From Ulva prolifera (Eukaryota > Chlorophyta > Ulvophyceae > Ulvales > Ulvaceae): 64,000 nt of DNA. Position 1 is the stretch's first letter. Each line of letters begins with the position of its first letter. Both the position numbers and the translations under genes were made by a program. Below the pieces are notes generated by a model, which was not told where the DNA came from, did not search any database, and saw only the letters and a list, made by a program, of their open reading frames with translations. Positions 1-12,373 of the stretch are shown here, in pieces. The stretch is from contig CM041196.1 of NCBI GenBank assembly GCA_023078555.1, positions 5,777,658-5,841,657 of the forward strand. Reading direction: 5' to 3'.

Positions 1-241
1 GCAGTGACGATGGAGAGAGGTCGGGATTACCGGCAGGCAGCAGCGCTGCAGCATCCGTGACTGTGTGTGCTCATGCATGCGTGATAACACCGCCAGGATG
101 TCATGAACGCATCGAGGACTTCAGAGCCCAGGGGTCCAAGCTCAGATCTATCTCACATGCCGGGCTTGCAACCGGCAGCCCTTCGTCCCAGTATGCCATG
201 CTGTGCTGGGAAAAAACCCTTGGGCATCGGTGCTGCTGCAG

Positions 242-1018
242 GGGGCGTCAGCGCGGAAGCCCGGGGGGCGTGCTGCTGTGGTCGAGATCTCGGCAGTCGC
301 GTCGCTGGACGCCGTGCTGCGGTCGCTCAACACGCTGCGCGTCGGCGGCCACCCCGTGACGGCGTCGCGCATGGCCGCGCCCGTGGAGGTCGTCAACTCC
401 CTGCAGGCGCTCGAGGACGAGCACGAGGCGCACCTTGTAGCCACTGTCGGAGCTGACGGCGAGGTGCGGCGCTGCCAGACCCCGTTTGATCAGTACTGGC
501 GAGACATGCGTGCGCATGCATGGTGAGCATGGTCACCGTACGCTGTAAGCATGCAGCCGGTGACGGCTGTGCGCCGTGATGGGGTCGTGTGTTGAGGCAA
601 ACATCAGGTGCTGAGGGGCGGCCGTGCGTGCTTGCAGGGCGGGAGCGCTGGCGTGAGGCTGAAGGCGATGCTGAGTCAAGACGCCGCGGAGGGGCAGGCA
701 GCGGCGGTGCGCCATGACATCGCCGCCGTCGCGCGCCGCTACGGGGACCTCCTCGCCGTGCGCCTCCCCGAAGCTGCCCCGGCCGCCGCGGCAGCTGCCG
801 GCGGCAGCGGCGGCGGCGCGGGCGGCGGTTCTAGCCCGGGCGGTGACCCTGCCGAAGACGCGGTCCCGGCGGCTGATGGTGAGGGGCCACCTGCGTGGAA
901 GGGGGATGTTGTGCTGAGCTATCGGTCGCTGGAGGCTGCGGAGCGGGCCGCGGAGGCGCTGCAGGGGCGGGTGTTTGATGGGAAGCCGCTCATGCCTGTC
1001 ATTGAGCCTGTCAACTGA
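242..1018 (+). CDS. RRM/UHM splicing-factor-like protein, 3' end of gene (partial)
   Basis: Two exons, 242-463 and 638-1018, join in phase 0 across intron 464-637 (donor GTGCGG, acceptor TTGCAG). A further acceptor ends at 241, so earlier exons lie left of the window. The first exon carries the end of an RNA recognition motif (VVEISAVASLDAVLRSLN, then LRVGGHPVT). The second reads like a U2AF-homology motif: a helix with VRHDIAAVARRYGDLLAVRL, a 40-residue Ala/Gly-rich insertion, then GDVVLSYRSLEAAERA and LQGRVFDGKPL just before the stop. Tandem RRM plus UHM is the layout of U2AF65, PUF60 and CAPER-type 3' splice-site factors acting in the nucleus. The family is inferred from pattern; which member cannot be told from the C-terminus alone. 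Confidence 0.6.
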
Positions 1019-3922
1019 GCACTTGGCCAGCCTTGTTAGGGCAGGTGTCCGGATCAGCGGTATGTTGCATGCTGCCGTGTTACACGGGGAAGCCGCGCCT
1101 GGCCCGTGGGAACGTGACGCATGCAGCCCAGGATTCATGACCTGCCCCCGCCGCCATGCTGGTGTGTTGTTCTGAGATGGGCGGCTGTTGCTTGCACACA
1201 GGTTCAATGTTTACTGACCTGGCCGCAACTGCCATGGAGCTCCCCGTACTGGCTGCAACTGCGTCCTGGAGATGCGGCTGAACCCTTGAAGACGCTCTGT
1301 CGGGGCTCGTGCCTTGAGCTTCTGGTGGGTTTGCTGTAGTGTTGGACGTACGCGGCTGGCAATGAAAGCAGGCATTTGAGGTGGAGCGTTATTGATGGCT
1401 CACCACTTGGTGCCACCAGCATCCATTAGGCGGGGCGGGGTGCACTGTGATGGTAGTTGCAGTACAGCGATATCATATGCAGCCTGGACAGGCACGTCCA
1501 TGGGCATGTGACGGGGGCTGTGGCCGCCCACGCCACTCTAGGTGCTACACTACCTGGGCGGATATGCATATTTGCGTAGCCCATCCGCCTTGAGGCGATT
1601 TTTACCTGATGCTCTGTGGTAACAGTCCAGAAAACACGATCCTGCAGAATGTATGCTGCCATGCCAGCGTGTTGTCTGCATCACACCATACTGGAGACAA
1701 CAACGACGTATGATACTTGTACTGGAGTTGAGTAACAAAAGACCTAAACCTGAAACTCAATTGACTATTGCCACCCTGTTTTTGGGGGGGGTTTTCTTTG
1801 GTAGGCTGCGGATCAGTCTTTCTTTGGTAGTGTACGGACTATGCAAGGGTTGTAAACAGCTGAATACCAGTGTGAGTTTGCGGTTCCCCGTGGCCACAGG
1901 TGCTGCCGCCAGTATTCGTTGCGATACCCCAATCATTGGAGCCCTGCCAAGTATTCCGCCCTGCCATGGTGTGTGCATGTCAGACATCGTTGCCATGAGG
2001 GCTGCTGAATTACAGTTAGCCCATATCAAAGCACGAATTATAGAGAATCAAGCCATCATAATCACGTGTTGATTGCAAAATACGAGATTAACTGGGATTC
2101 AATTAATGTAACGCTGACTGCAATTACAATTTTTGTCATAATTCAGTTAACACAGGAACACACTACTGTCACTGACTGGCTCGCGCGCTATAGCAGAAGT
2201 GGCCTGCTGAATATGATATTATCTGTGACTAGTGTCCCCGAGTCAGCGCTATTATATAGCACACTGCCTTGTATCAGAGCTCTCGTCGCGTCGAATGGCT
2301 TTCCACAGTATCAGTAGCCCATGTCCTTCTGCATAGGATGCTATGAACAGCATCACACGACAGTGGTTTACAGAGTGACATACTACCACTGTCTACACGC
2401 TGTGAGGCCACGATTTGGTTTGCTTTGTGGCAGTGCCGTGGATCGGGAAATGTGCTGCCCAGCTGTCGGTCTTTGATGAAGCTTGGCTCTGTAAATGCGC
2501 GTTCAGATAATTGTCGGCTGTGCAATTCTGGATAGCTATCACGTGCGGCTGTTCATTCAGGTTCACAAAGCAGCTGCTCAAGCCAGCTGCATGGTCTCTT
2601 TCAAGTGTTGTGTAAACAAACCAAGACAGCGAAATGAACTTGCAACATCTGCACACGTAATGATGGGGAAAGGCAGCCATCTGATCCGTTGGTTCGCAAT
2701 TGCTGACATGAAGCTCTTGGAAGCATGCTGACTCTTCCAGCAGATCTCTGCCGCTTCCCGTACGTGCTGCTGCTTCATCACCATGATTAGAGTGCCTGTT
2801 ACATGTTCCTCGGTCTGGTGTGCCCACGGAAGTAATGGAGGCACCAGCTGCATTTGTGCAGCACCGACTGGCTGCCTTCGAATGAACTGGCCAGTCAGGA
2901 GGCCAATGACAGGACTCCTTCTAAAAAATGATACCTGTTCCTGGCCAAAGGCAGTCAAATTGAGTCGTTCGGATGAAACATTCGAAATGAGGTACCGTGC
3001 AATAGGTGGAGCATGTGTGCCTTGCAGCCTGGAGGCTGAGTGCTACTGCTAGCATGCATCTTTGCAGCACACAACTTCATGCCACAAATCGTGCCTTGCG
3101 GTGAAGAGAGCACAACGCATCACCTTCAGTTTACAGATGGGTTGATTGCATGCACAATGACAGCACTGCACTGCCAGTGTTCCCCCGAGGTGAGGGCAGC
3201 TAGCTGCTCTCTCAGCGCTGCAGCACTCACAGGATGTGTGGCAAATGACGTATGCCGGCACGCCAGCAGATGCAATGGGCTGTAAGCATCTATGGTAGTG
3301 CCTGCACAATTGAGTCCGTAAACAAGTGTTAATTTGACACCGACAAAAGCTGTTGCTGTAATTTCAAGCATGTTAAATTGAGATTTTCAACTTACAGAAA
3401 ATCAATGTGGGGCGCAAAATGGGGCGCTGGCAGCGGATCTGCCGTACCATGGTGTGTGCATGGTGTGCCAAATACGAACACGCCCTCAGGCCCGCTACAG
3501 GAACCATGCTTGTGCACGGTCTGAGGGAGAAGGAGCTAGGTCAAACAGAAGCCTTGCCATACGCACGGGCATCGAACGAGCGAGACGGCCAACGAGCCAC
3601 TGTCCACTCTCGTTCCAAGACACGACTTGCGACACCAGTTTCGCTTCGCACACACTCTCATCCTCTTGTCTGCGCCGCTCTGCGCCGCTGCCTGCCTCTC
3701 ACTGCAGCCGTTCTCAAGGCCGACATTGACATCTATACATTCAACCGTAAAATGTAATATTTACAGGCAACGGATCAGGCACCCACCAGCTCGTGCCACA
3801 GCGCAGCCCCCGCAGCCCCGCAGCGGCTGCAGAGCCCACAGAAACGTGCGCATGCATGTGCGGCCGCAACACCCCCGCGCGGCCACCGCTGCCCTCCTGG
3901 CACGGCCTCGCGCCGCGGCCGC
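1019..3922. other. Spacer, no convincing gene; contains repeat copy A
   Basis: Composition drops relative to the flanking exons. Open frames here are short, lack splice-consistent continuation and show no family motif. The only structure I can support is the dispersed repeat at about 1232-1772. The rest, including the AT-richer stretch around 2040-2300, shows nothing I recognise. Confidence 0.6.
1232..1772 (+). repeat. Dispersed repeat, copy A
   Basis: This stretch matches 7229-7984 in the same orientation. Shared blocks include CATGGAGCTCCC, GGCTGCAACTGCG, GCGGCTGGCAATG, CCACCAGCATCCATTAGGCG, GCAGTACAGCGATATCATAT and CCTGGGCGGATATGCATAT. Identity is high but interrupted by small indels. Copy B has an extra segment of about 180 bases near 7318-7500 and a 29-base internal duplication. 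I see no coding capacity, terminal inverted repeats or target-site duplication, so the class (MITE, solo LTR, old retroelement fragment) is open. Confidence 0.8.
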
Positions 3923-5071
3923 TCAGCACGCCTCGTCCGAGCCCATGAGCGGCACCACGTCCGCGCTGCGCCCCGTGCTGCCCTCTGACAGCGTCGGCAT
4001 GACCATCGCCGAGTCGGCCTCAGGGTCCCCGCCCCCGGCGCCGGGGGCCCCTCGCCGCTGCGGCGCGTCAAACACCAGCAGCCGGCGGTGCCGGTCCAGC
4101 AGCAGGCCGCTGCCAAAGAGCACGGCGCCGCACAGCGTCAGCGTGACGACGGCCCCGAGGGTGTCCATCAGCCGGCTGACCCACGAAAGCATGACTGGGA
4201 CCGCAGCGCATGCAAAGATGCTCGCCGGCGTGCGGATCGCAAGGCGGTAGTACACGACACACGCGGCGGCGCCGACCGCAGCAAAGACGGCCGTGAACAT
4301 GAACGCGAAGCCGATGGCCGGGTCCGTGGTGCCGATCCACAGCAGCACCGCGAGGGCACTTGTGCAGTAGTACTCCACGGCGTAGGTGCAGAGGTATACG
4401 AGGCCGGGGTGGCGGCCGCGGGCCTTGATGGAGATGTACGCGGCGACGGCGGCGCAGTGGCCGGCGACGGACAGCCACAGCAGGTCCTCGAAGACCTCGA
4501 AGTCGGCCGCGGCGAGCACCCAGGTGAAGCACCCCGCGGCGGCGACGGCGAGGATCTGGGACTCGTGCATGGCCGCCGCGGCGGCGAAGAGCGCGAGCGA
4601 GGCGGCGCCGAGGAGCGAAGCCGTCGGCCAGCCGGCGTTGTCGAGGCGGTCAAGCCAGGTGAGGCAGGCCGGGTGGCTCATGAGCATCCAGACGAGGATG
4701 ATGTAGGTGGAGGAAGTGGCGAGAATGGCGACGTAGGGGGCCTGCGCGCGCCAGACTAGGTCCGGGCGCAGGGTGGCCCCCGTGGCCACGGCGAGCATTG
4801 GGAGCTGATAGGCCTCGATGGGGGCGCGCGCAAGCCAGGGGGAGATCAGGTCGATGAAGGCTGCAAGCGCGAGCAGGAGGGCGGCGATGCCGAGGGCCTT
4901 GGCGGCGTTGCTCAGGGTGAGTAGGGCCGTGGCGCGGGCCGCGGCGGAGGGGGGGTCGCGGTCAGTGGAGATATAGCGCTCACGGGCGGCGTGTGCGGCC
5001 TCGGGGGTGAGAACGCCGTCGGCCTCGAGCTGCCGCAGGAGGTCCAGCTGCACTTTGGAAGGCGGCGGCAT
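3923..5071 (-). CDS. Multi-pass membrane protein, DUF2157-like
   Basis: An uninterrupted 382-codon frame with a true ATG, the only intronless gene in the window. The N-terminus (VQLDLLRQLEADGVLTPEAA then a charged helix) resembles the cytosolic helical start of DUF2157-type proteins. It is followed from about residue 55 to 340 by roughly nine or ten hydrophobic segments such as AAKALGIAALLLALAAFI and SLLGAASLALFAAAAAMH. The last 45 residues are a hydrophilic, Gly/Pro-rich tail. No catalytic or transport motif is visible. It is probably an integral membrane protein of unknown role. The DUF2157 link is a pattern impression, not a search result; the reading frame itself is strong because of its length and GC-rich codon use. 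Confidence 0.72.
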   Translation of the reverse strand: MPPPSKVQLDLLRQLEADGVLTPEAAHAARERYISTDRDPPSAAARATALLTLSNAAKALGIAALLLALAAFIDLISPWLARAPIEAYQLPMLAVATGATLRPDLVWRAQAPYVAILATSSTYIILVWMLMSHPACLTWLDRLDNAGWPTASLLGAASLALFAAAAAMHESQILAVAAAGCFTWVLAAADFEVFEDLLWLSVAGHCAAVAAYISIKARGRHPGLVYLCTYAVEYYCTSALAVLLWIGTTDPAIGFAFMFTAVFAAVGAAACVVYYRLAIRTPASIFACAAVPVMLSWVSRLMDTLGAVVTLTLCGAVLFGSGLLLDRHRRLLVFDAPQRRGAPGAGGGDPEADSAMVMPTLSEGSTGRSADVVPLMGSDEAC

Positions 5072-7228
5072 CGTGGAGGGCGCGGGGTCCGTGTGGCGGG
5101 TGGGGGGCCGGTTTCGTGGGATTGCGTGCCCAGGTTGTCAGTTCCTGCAGGCACCCTGGAGGACAGGGCAGTGTCAGGTGTCAGGCGTCACATGGCTGGC
5201 TCTAGCTCAGGGAGGAGTGACTACGAGGGAAGTGCGCGCTGCGAGGGCCGTGATGACTGGCTGCGCCGCGAGGTTGACGGATATCTCGAAGGGACATATA
5301 CATGAATGGAACAGCCACACGTGTAACCTACGCGGAAGATGGTCCCTGACCGGCCGTGCGTCAGCTTGTCGCGAAGCCGTGAGGCAGGCAGCACGAGGCG
5401 CTATAGTGTACGATGGGTGGGCTGCAATGGGCCGGTTCGCGGAACTGTGGTGGACAGGCGAATACATGCTGCTCTCATGCGGCAGCTTGCTGTGCACTGT
5501 TCGTTGGCGTGCGTGCAGCTGCAGGCGAGTGCGCAGCATGGCGTACGTGGTGTGAGGAGGAAGCAGTTGCGATGTACAGTGACCGCTGGGCTCTACATCA
5601 ACGCGTGAAATGAGAGAATCTGACCCTTTGTCGACGTGGGCATTTGCACGGTACAGACCGCGATGGGAGCACGGCACCTGCTTCGGATTGTCGCAGGCGT
5701 TGGTGAGCGTGAATGTGCCGCGGAGGGCAATCGCCACATGCAGCACAGATTACAAAAATGTGTCAGATGCTTCTGTGGTGACTTCAACTGATTCGAAGGA
5801 CTGTGATAGCATTGCACACTGCGCGTGTGTGCCAGGACTCGCAGTACGGCATTGCCATGCAACGGTGTCGCGGTGTCGCGTTCCAATGACAAATGTGCAC
5901 AGATTGCGTGCATCCGCCGAGCTCAACAACAGCTGCGCATGTTGAGCAGGAAGTTGGATATGAGTTTGTGGCAGAGCATCGCTGAGTGGCACTGCTTCGT
6001 CCTGTAGGCCGACCGTTCGCTTCCGCGAGGTGCCACGGAACAAAGCAGATGACCTTGGACCGTCCAGCCTTAGCTTCATCACGTTGATCACTCAGCCTAA
6101 CAATCCAATCACTGATGTGTGTGCAACGAGCCGGAGATGAAAGTGCTGTTTGGGAGGAGCAAGTGGGCGCATGGCAGCATAATCCAACGCAGTTCAGCAG
6201 CTGGGAAACCGTTGCACGGTTGTCTGACCTTAAAATGTCACCAATTTTTCTGTGGTGACTCTGCGTCAAGTTTGACGTCTTGTTTCAGCTCTTGCACGAT
6301 ATGCGGCTTTGGCTGGGGGGCACCGAAACGGCCATCATGCACTAACCGGGCACGGCCCACAGCGTCCGGCACAAGGTGAGCAACGCATGATCTGTTAGAT
6401 GAAAACCAGCTCAGAATGGTCAAGCGTCATCTCATACGCGCTTGTGTGTTCGCCTGGTCATCAGCATAGCGGGGCGGATGTCCTGACAGGGCGGAGTCCA
6501 GGCTACCTGCATGGAGATGCCAGAGGCCTGGCCAAGCCGGCACAATGCCTATCAGGTAGCATCACGATTGTGACTGCATGAGGTCGCCTGTTGCAGTGAT
6601 TTCGCAGGAAGCCTGGCATGCACACGGCTCTGCAGCGCTCTCTCAGAACAAGCATGGTTTGCCACTGCAAGTTCTGGTTTAGCAGGCATTACACCATCCA
6701 CATATGTAGATCAGTCCCAGCCATGCTCTTTATTCTCTACTGGTTTGTGATACAGGGCTCCATACAGAAGCCACCCCATGCGTGTGAGTACAGCACATAC
6801 AGTACGACTGATGAGCCACTCTGTGAGCGTACAGTAAAGTAAATAAGTCAAAGCGAGGACTAGTGTTGCTGAACAAACGTGAGACTAAACTTCCCCCTCA
6901 CAAAGACAAGCTCCTTCCTGCAATGACCCCTGCCTGGATGCCTGTGTCCTCCTCGTAGTCACACTGGCGCGACAGCAGCTTCAACAACTGGACGTACCTA
7001 CGATTGCAACTAGGAACCAGAACTCGGGCCTAACCTAGCAGGTCGGGGCACAGCAGCATGTGCTCCCAGTGAAGCCAGAGACGCACTCGCACTGTGTGAT
7101 GTCTCTAGTGGCTGGCATCTATATAGATTAGGATATTGTGCTGGGCAGTATACGAGCATGCAGGCCGAGCAGCAGCTCCGGTGCGCAGCCGGGAAAAGTC
7201 ACAAGCACACTCTCACGCGTGAATCATA

Positions 7229-7984
7229 ACCATGGAGCTCCCAGTACCGGCTGCAACTGCGGCCTGGCGATGTGGCTTGCTGAACCCTTGGAGAAACTCT
7301 CTCGGAGCACACGTGAAACGGATCGCAGCAATGTACCTCTTTTACAAAGGCAGCTCTGTCCGTAGATCATGACAGACCTGGTCCTTATAAACAGTAACGT
7401 TATTCAATACATGTTGGTAAGACAGCACCATAGCCAGGTGTGCCCTCTGGCTACTGTCCCAATATGTCGGGACTGCTACGGCGTTCCATAACAACACGGC
7501 TTGAGGTTCTAGTGCGATTTGCTGTAGTTTTGGACGTGCGCGGCTGGCAATGGAAGAATGCTTTTGAGCTGGAGTGATGTTTATGGCTCACCACTTCGTG
7601 CCACCAGCATCCATTAGGCGGGGCTGCGTGCACTGTGATGCTAGTTGCAGTACAGCGATATCATATGCAGCCTGGACAGGCAAGTCCATGGGCATGTGAC
7701 GGGGGCTGTGGCCGCCCACGCCACTCTAGGTGCTGCACTACCTCCCACGCCACTCTAGGTGCTGCACTACCTGGGCGGATATGCATATCTGCGTAGCCCA
7801 TCCGCCCTTTGGCGGCTGTCTCCTGCACCTCTGTTGTATTAGTCTAGAAATCACGATTCTGCAGCATGTATTCTGCGGTGCCCGTATGGTGCCTGCAGCA
7901 TACCGTACTTGAGACACCAAAGAAGCATGATTCTTGTACTGGAGAAGAGTTCAAGACCTAATCCTGAAACTCCATTGCGTATTG
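7229..7984 (+). repeat. Dispersed repeat, copy B
   Basis: Second copy of the element at 1232-1772, same strand, about 6 kb away. It differs by an extra block of about 180 bases between the shared segments ending near 7318 and resuming near 7500, and by an internal tandem duplication at 7715-7772. The right end of the shared region is CCTGAAACTC followed by CATTG, after which the two copies diverge. Confidence 0.8.
7715..7772 (+). repeat. 29-bp tandem duplication inside repeat copy B
   Basis: Two perfect adjacent copies, 7715-7743 and 7744-7772, each starting CCCACGCCACTCTAGG and ending CACTACCT. Repeat copy A has this unit once, so the duplication arose in copy B after the copies separated. 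Confidence 0.9.
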
Positions 7985-8238
7985 CTGTGTCTGCAACCAA
8001 CCATGACCTCTAGTGCAGCATCGCTCCCATGGATTGCAACATCCATTGGACTACACTGCCAGTGCTTGTCATTTTGATGCTGTATTGCTGTATCTGTTTG
8101 AGTCTGCCCATTTACTCTTGTGTAACGATCATTTCGACGCTGTGAGGAGGTCAGGCGCCTCGTGGTGCGAGCCGTCTGGTACGCGCACATGCCAAACTGA
8201 GAGCTGACCGTGAAGACGCCCGCCAGCTCAGCAGACTG

Positions 8239-11200
8239 TCACACCTCATCAGCGACATGAACACCCTCCGCATGCCGGTGCTCCACATGCATCACACCCC
8301 CGTTGTCATGCAATTCGCACTCATTCGCAGTCAGCACACACTCCCCCGCAGCGCCACCCCCATTCCCCGGCCACACCTTCAGCCCCACCTCCCCAGCCGT
8401 CCCCCCCCCGCCGGCCGGGGGCCGCCGCGCATTTGCGGCGGCCGCCTCGGCGTCCCAGTCGAGTCTGTACACGCCCCACGTGCTGAGCGCTGCGGTCGTG
8501 CAGATGCCCATCACGATGCCGAGCCAGAGGCCGCGGAGGCCCCAGCCGAAGCCGAAGGTGAGGGCCGCCCCCGTCACGACCCCGACGCCCCAGAAGCCCG
8601 CCAGGTTGTACCACAGCACCCGCACCTGCTTGCCGGCCCCGCGCAGCACCCCCTGCATGCAGCCACATGCGCATCAGTCCACACCGAAGCCACCAGCCGT
8701 GCGCACGTTCGTGTGCGATCGGGAGCGCAAGCAGGCGTGGAGCGCTGAAGCTGTCGATTGGCATGTGGAACGCAGCAACGTAATCATGCATCGGCGTAGA
8801 GGCAGCCTGCAGCCGGAATCAGATAGGCGAGCGGCCTGGGCAGCCCCACGCATGCCATCGTCCGTAAGGCAACAGCACGGCAGCGCAGCACAGCGCGGCG
8901 CACCTGCGCGGTGCCCATGATCCCGTCAAACACCTCCCCCGTCGCGCCGAGCAGCACGACGGACGCGAGAGCGCGCTGCACGGCGTTGTCGTCGATGAAG
9001 ATGAGCGCAAGGCGGCCGCGCAGCGCGACGATGGCGGCGGCGCACGCCACCATCGACGCGGCGCCGAGCGCGATGGCGCAGCAGCCGGCGGCGCGCGCGG
9101 CGGCGGGGCGGCCGGCGCCGAGCAGGTTGCCGACGCGGATGGTCGCGGCGACGGCGATGCCGAAGGGGAAGGAGAGGAAGTTGAAGGCGATGACTGTGAG
9201 CATCGCGACATGCGCATCCACCTGCATTTGGTCCCAGGGTTCCGTTCCGCCGAGCCAAGGGAGTCAGCCACCTGTAGCTGTTACACCGGTGTGTCGGCAT
9301 GGGGGGGGGGACACCTGCACAACGCCGAGGACGCCGGCGAACGCCGTCGTGACATCAAACGAGGCCGCCTCAAGCGCCACCATCACGCCGCCTGGAATCG
9401 CCAGCCTCAGGAAGCTGAACACTGCCGCCCTACTCAGGCCCGTGCGCAGTGCTGTCGCGACTACCCCCCCCGCTTCCGCCCCACAACTCTGCGTCTTCCT
9501 TCCTAGCCCCCCAACACTCAGGCCCCCTCCCTCTTGCCCGGCCTTCGGGCTGGGTTGACACTCAGGGCCCCCGGCGGGTATCGTGCCGGTGGGCTCATCC
9601 ACCACTGCACGAGCCTCTGGCTCTGCGCCGGCACAAGCACCCTGCAGCGCCATGCCGGGCGTGGTCCCAGCACACGCAGCGTCCACAGCACACAGCAGCC
9701 CCTCGCCCTCCGACTGCGTGCCGGGGCCGCCCGGGCGCTCCAGCAGCTTTCCCGCCGCGGCCAGGGCGGCACGCGCAGCCCGCATGTTGGCGCCGACGAG
9801 CACGGCTGCGGCGAAGAAGAAGAGGACACGGGTGAGCGTGGTGGCTAGGGGGGCGCCGAGGAAGCCGAGGTGGCGGATGAAGAGGAGGTTGAGGGCGATG
9901 TTGGTGGCGACGGCGACGACAGAGAGCACGGCGGGGGCCACCATCTGGTTCTGGGCTTGCAGGAACTTGACGAGGTGCAGCCCGAGAAGCTGCACGCAGC
10001 ACACGCGCGTTGCCGACCCGCGCACAGCACGCTCTGTGCCAAGCTCTTGTGTCACGCCGGTCTGCTGCAGTTGTAGCACATATGGTCTGGAGCAAGCTCG
10101 CACGGCACGCCCTAGCGGGGGCGTGTTCAGGTTAGAGTGACCGGCGCTGGAGGGCGGAGGGAGAGATGTCATGAGCGCCCTGTGGGGGCGGAGAGCACCG
10201 TCGTCCTTGGCTCTGCCCAGGCTTTGCCATGCAGCAATGGCTGCGCCGCCAGCTGGTGGCCTGCCGTGTAAAGGATGTGGTCTGCTGGGACTGTTGGCTG
10301 GTACGGATGCCGTATGCACAGCAGTGGCATCGAAGTCCAGCTGCGTTCGTGGAAGCAGCGTGGGGCGCGCATGCGAGGCTCTGGGGAAATCAGGTGTTTT
10401 GCCACGAGAGGGGCTCTGAAGGGGAACGCAGGTGTGTTTTACAGGGATCAAGGCCGCGTGGCGGGTAGCCCTGCGAACGTAGCGAGCATGTGTGTAAGAG
10501 AACGCGGGGGGGCACCTGGGGGATGACTCCGGGAACGAGGCGCACACAGAACTGCGCAGCGCTCGTCGCAACGGCCGGCGGCTGCCGGAACAGCGCGATT
10601 GCCACGGGGCGGGTGGCGAGGAGCGCAGCGAGCATCGGCAGCGCGGCGACGGCTCCTAGCGCCATCGCCGTCACGAGGCAGGCCCGCAGCGCCGGCAGGT
10701 CGCCTGCCCCAAAGGCCTGAGAGCCCTGTGTGTCGAGGGCTGTGCTGAAGCCGAGCTGCATGGGGGCACGGCGTTGCTCATCAGGGGATGCAGCTCAGAG
10801 GTCGTCCATGTCAGGACTGGCAGTGCCGCTTGGAATGGCAGTGGTGATGGTTTCTGGCAAGGTGGCCCACTCAGTGAGTGTGCGAGATGTGGGGAGCACG
10901 GGTGAAAGGGCACCTGGAAGTAGAACATGAGGTTATACCAGGTGTTGCCGATTGATGCTGCGGCGAGGGCCTCCCTGCCGATGTGGCCGACCATGATCTG
11001 CACGACATTTACTTGCTGTGTGGGGCAAGCTGAAGGGGTAGCCAGGATGTGGCGTGGGAATTACAGCAGATGAACACACGTGGAGAGCAGCTGGACCACG
11101 CACACGTGCCAATCCAGAATGATTTCTTTTCTGAAGATTCTGAGTCGATGTGCACGGCTATGCAGTGGACGTGTGTGGGCAGAAAACACTGGGCAGAAAA

Positions 11201-11471
11201 CAAGCGAGTTGGCGACAGCACACGTCTGGTCGCTTGAGCCGCAGCGGCACCTCTCGGCACGCAGGCAAAGGCAAGGGGACGCAGGGGCGTAGTTGGTCTA
11301 GGATTGTGGGTAACACGCAGTGTCATGAGAACGCGCCTGATCCGTGGCAGTCATGGCCATCGTGCTGCACGACGTCACAATTGCTGGCACTGCCAGTCGC
11401 AGGAGTTGCCGAAGCTCTTGTCGTATGAGTGAGGAGCCTTTTTGTTCATTCATGGCATCCTGGTGCGCCAT
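8239..11471 (-). CDS. MATE-family multidrug/toxin extrusion transporter
   Basis: Six exons, all joined in phase 0: 11337-11471, 10914-10997, 10516-10755, 9315-9989, 8904-9221, 8239-8652, giving about 621 residues. The ATG (MAHQDAMNEQ) precedes RQLLRLAVPAIVTS, the first MATE helix. Family signatures follow: IMVGHIGREALAAASIGN, FSTALDTQGSQAFGAGD, LVKFLQAQNQMVAP, NLLFIRHLGFLGAPLAT, AATIRVGNLLGAG and GVLRGAGKQV. The protein should be a 12-helix H+ or Na+ antiporter of the plant DTX type, in a vacuolar or plasma membrane. Exon 4 adds a roughly 110-residue Gly/Pro-rich linker between the two six-helix halves; part of it could be an unspliced in-frame intron. Intron 1 (10998-11336) must use a GC donor to keep the conserved spacing between PAIVTS and VGH. 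Confidence 0.9.
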
Positions 11472-12373
11472 GGTGACGCGACAACCGCTGGAAATGGCTT
11501 CAATGGACCAAACGATCGCAGCACTGTGCTATTTCGGGCCTGCGACGGCACGTTCAAGCTGATCCCACGACAGGGGAACGGCCACTGAGATGAGCATTAT
11601 TGAGCAAAAGTCATGAATGCTGCCACCGTCTCATAATCAATTCTGGTGCATGCCACAAGCGCGATCTGTAAAATGGAATGTGCCTAAGCTCCTGTCTCAC
11701 GGCTTGGCATGGGCTTGATGGCCTCGCAGAGAGTCGACAGATGTCAGCTACTTCATTCGATGGTGAAGGTCGCAGTTTTTGCGGCATATGAGCTCGTTTG
11801 CGTTTGCCCACAAAGCTCCAGTGCCAGGACCCTCATGCCACATCTTGCGGGTATTTGATCAGGCGCACGTGAGGCGCGACCGCGCTCACCCTTGCACTGG
11901 GCACACACCTGCACACAGAGGCTCCTTCACAATGATCTAGCATCTGCCTGTGCCATGGGCAGTTTTCTTGTAGAGCTCATCGCGAACCCCTGCTTGCAGT
12001 GTTGCAGTCGCGAATCAGGAGCAGCCAGCCACGTAGCGGGCACTCAGGCATCCATTCGCAGCTTTATATCAACAATAGCTCCGCCAAAAATTTAATAGCT
12101 CTTATGGCGATATCTGCCAGGCGCGCACACGCTGCATTGGTAAGAGAAGCGGACACCGTTGACGACGAGCAGCCCGCCTGGCCCGCTGCAGCGTCAGTCA
12201 AGCTTCGACGGCACAGGCGCCGAGTGGCAGCACCGTTCGCCAGCATGAACAGCGTTGGTGCGCCGTCTGAGCTGAGATGCTCACACGTGCATGCTCGTTT
12301 TCCAGTCTGGTGGTCAGTATGTCCTGACCAGTGCTGCACGCCCCTTGTCGTTGCCTTCCCATACCGGACGCAC

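Larger units (their letters stand above)
5072..8238. other. Spacer with repeat copy B, no convincing gene
   Basis: The first 250 bases are presumably the promoter and 5' UTR of the membrane-protein gene on the minus strand. From about 5300 composition becomes mixed and no frame shows conserved motifs or splice-consistent joins. The region 6600-7130 is comparatively AT-rich. Repeat copy B occupies about 7229-7984. The last 250 bases should hold the 3' UTR of the MATE gene. Confidence 0.55.

Noticed and set aside
9264..10571. A 435-residue single frame covering part of the MATE gene
   Set aside because: Its N-terminal third is intron 3 sequence; the MATE motif LVKFLQAQN begins right after an acceptor at 9990.
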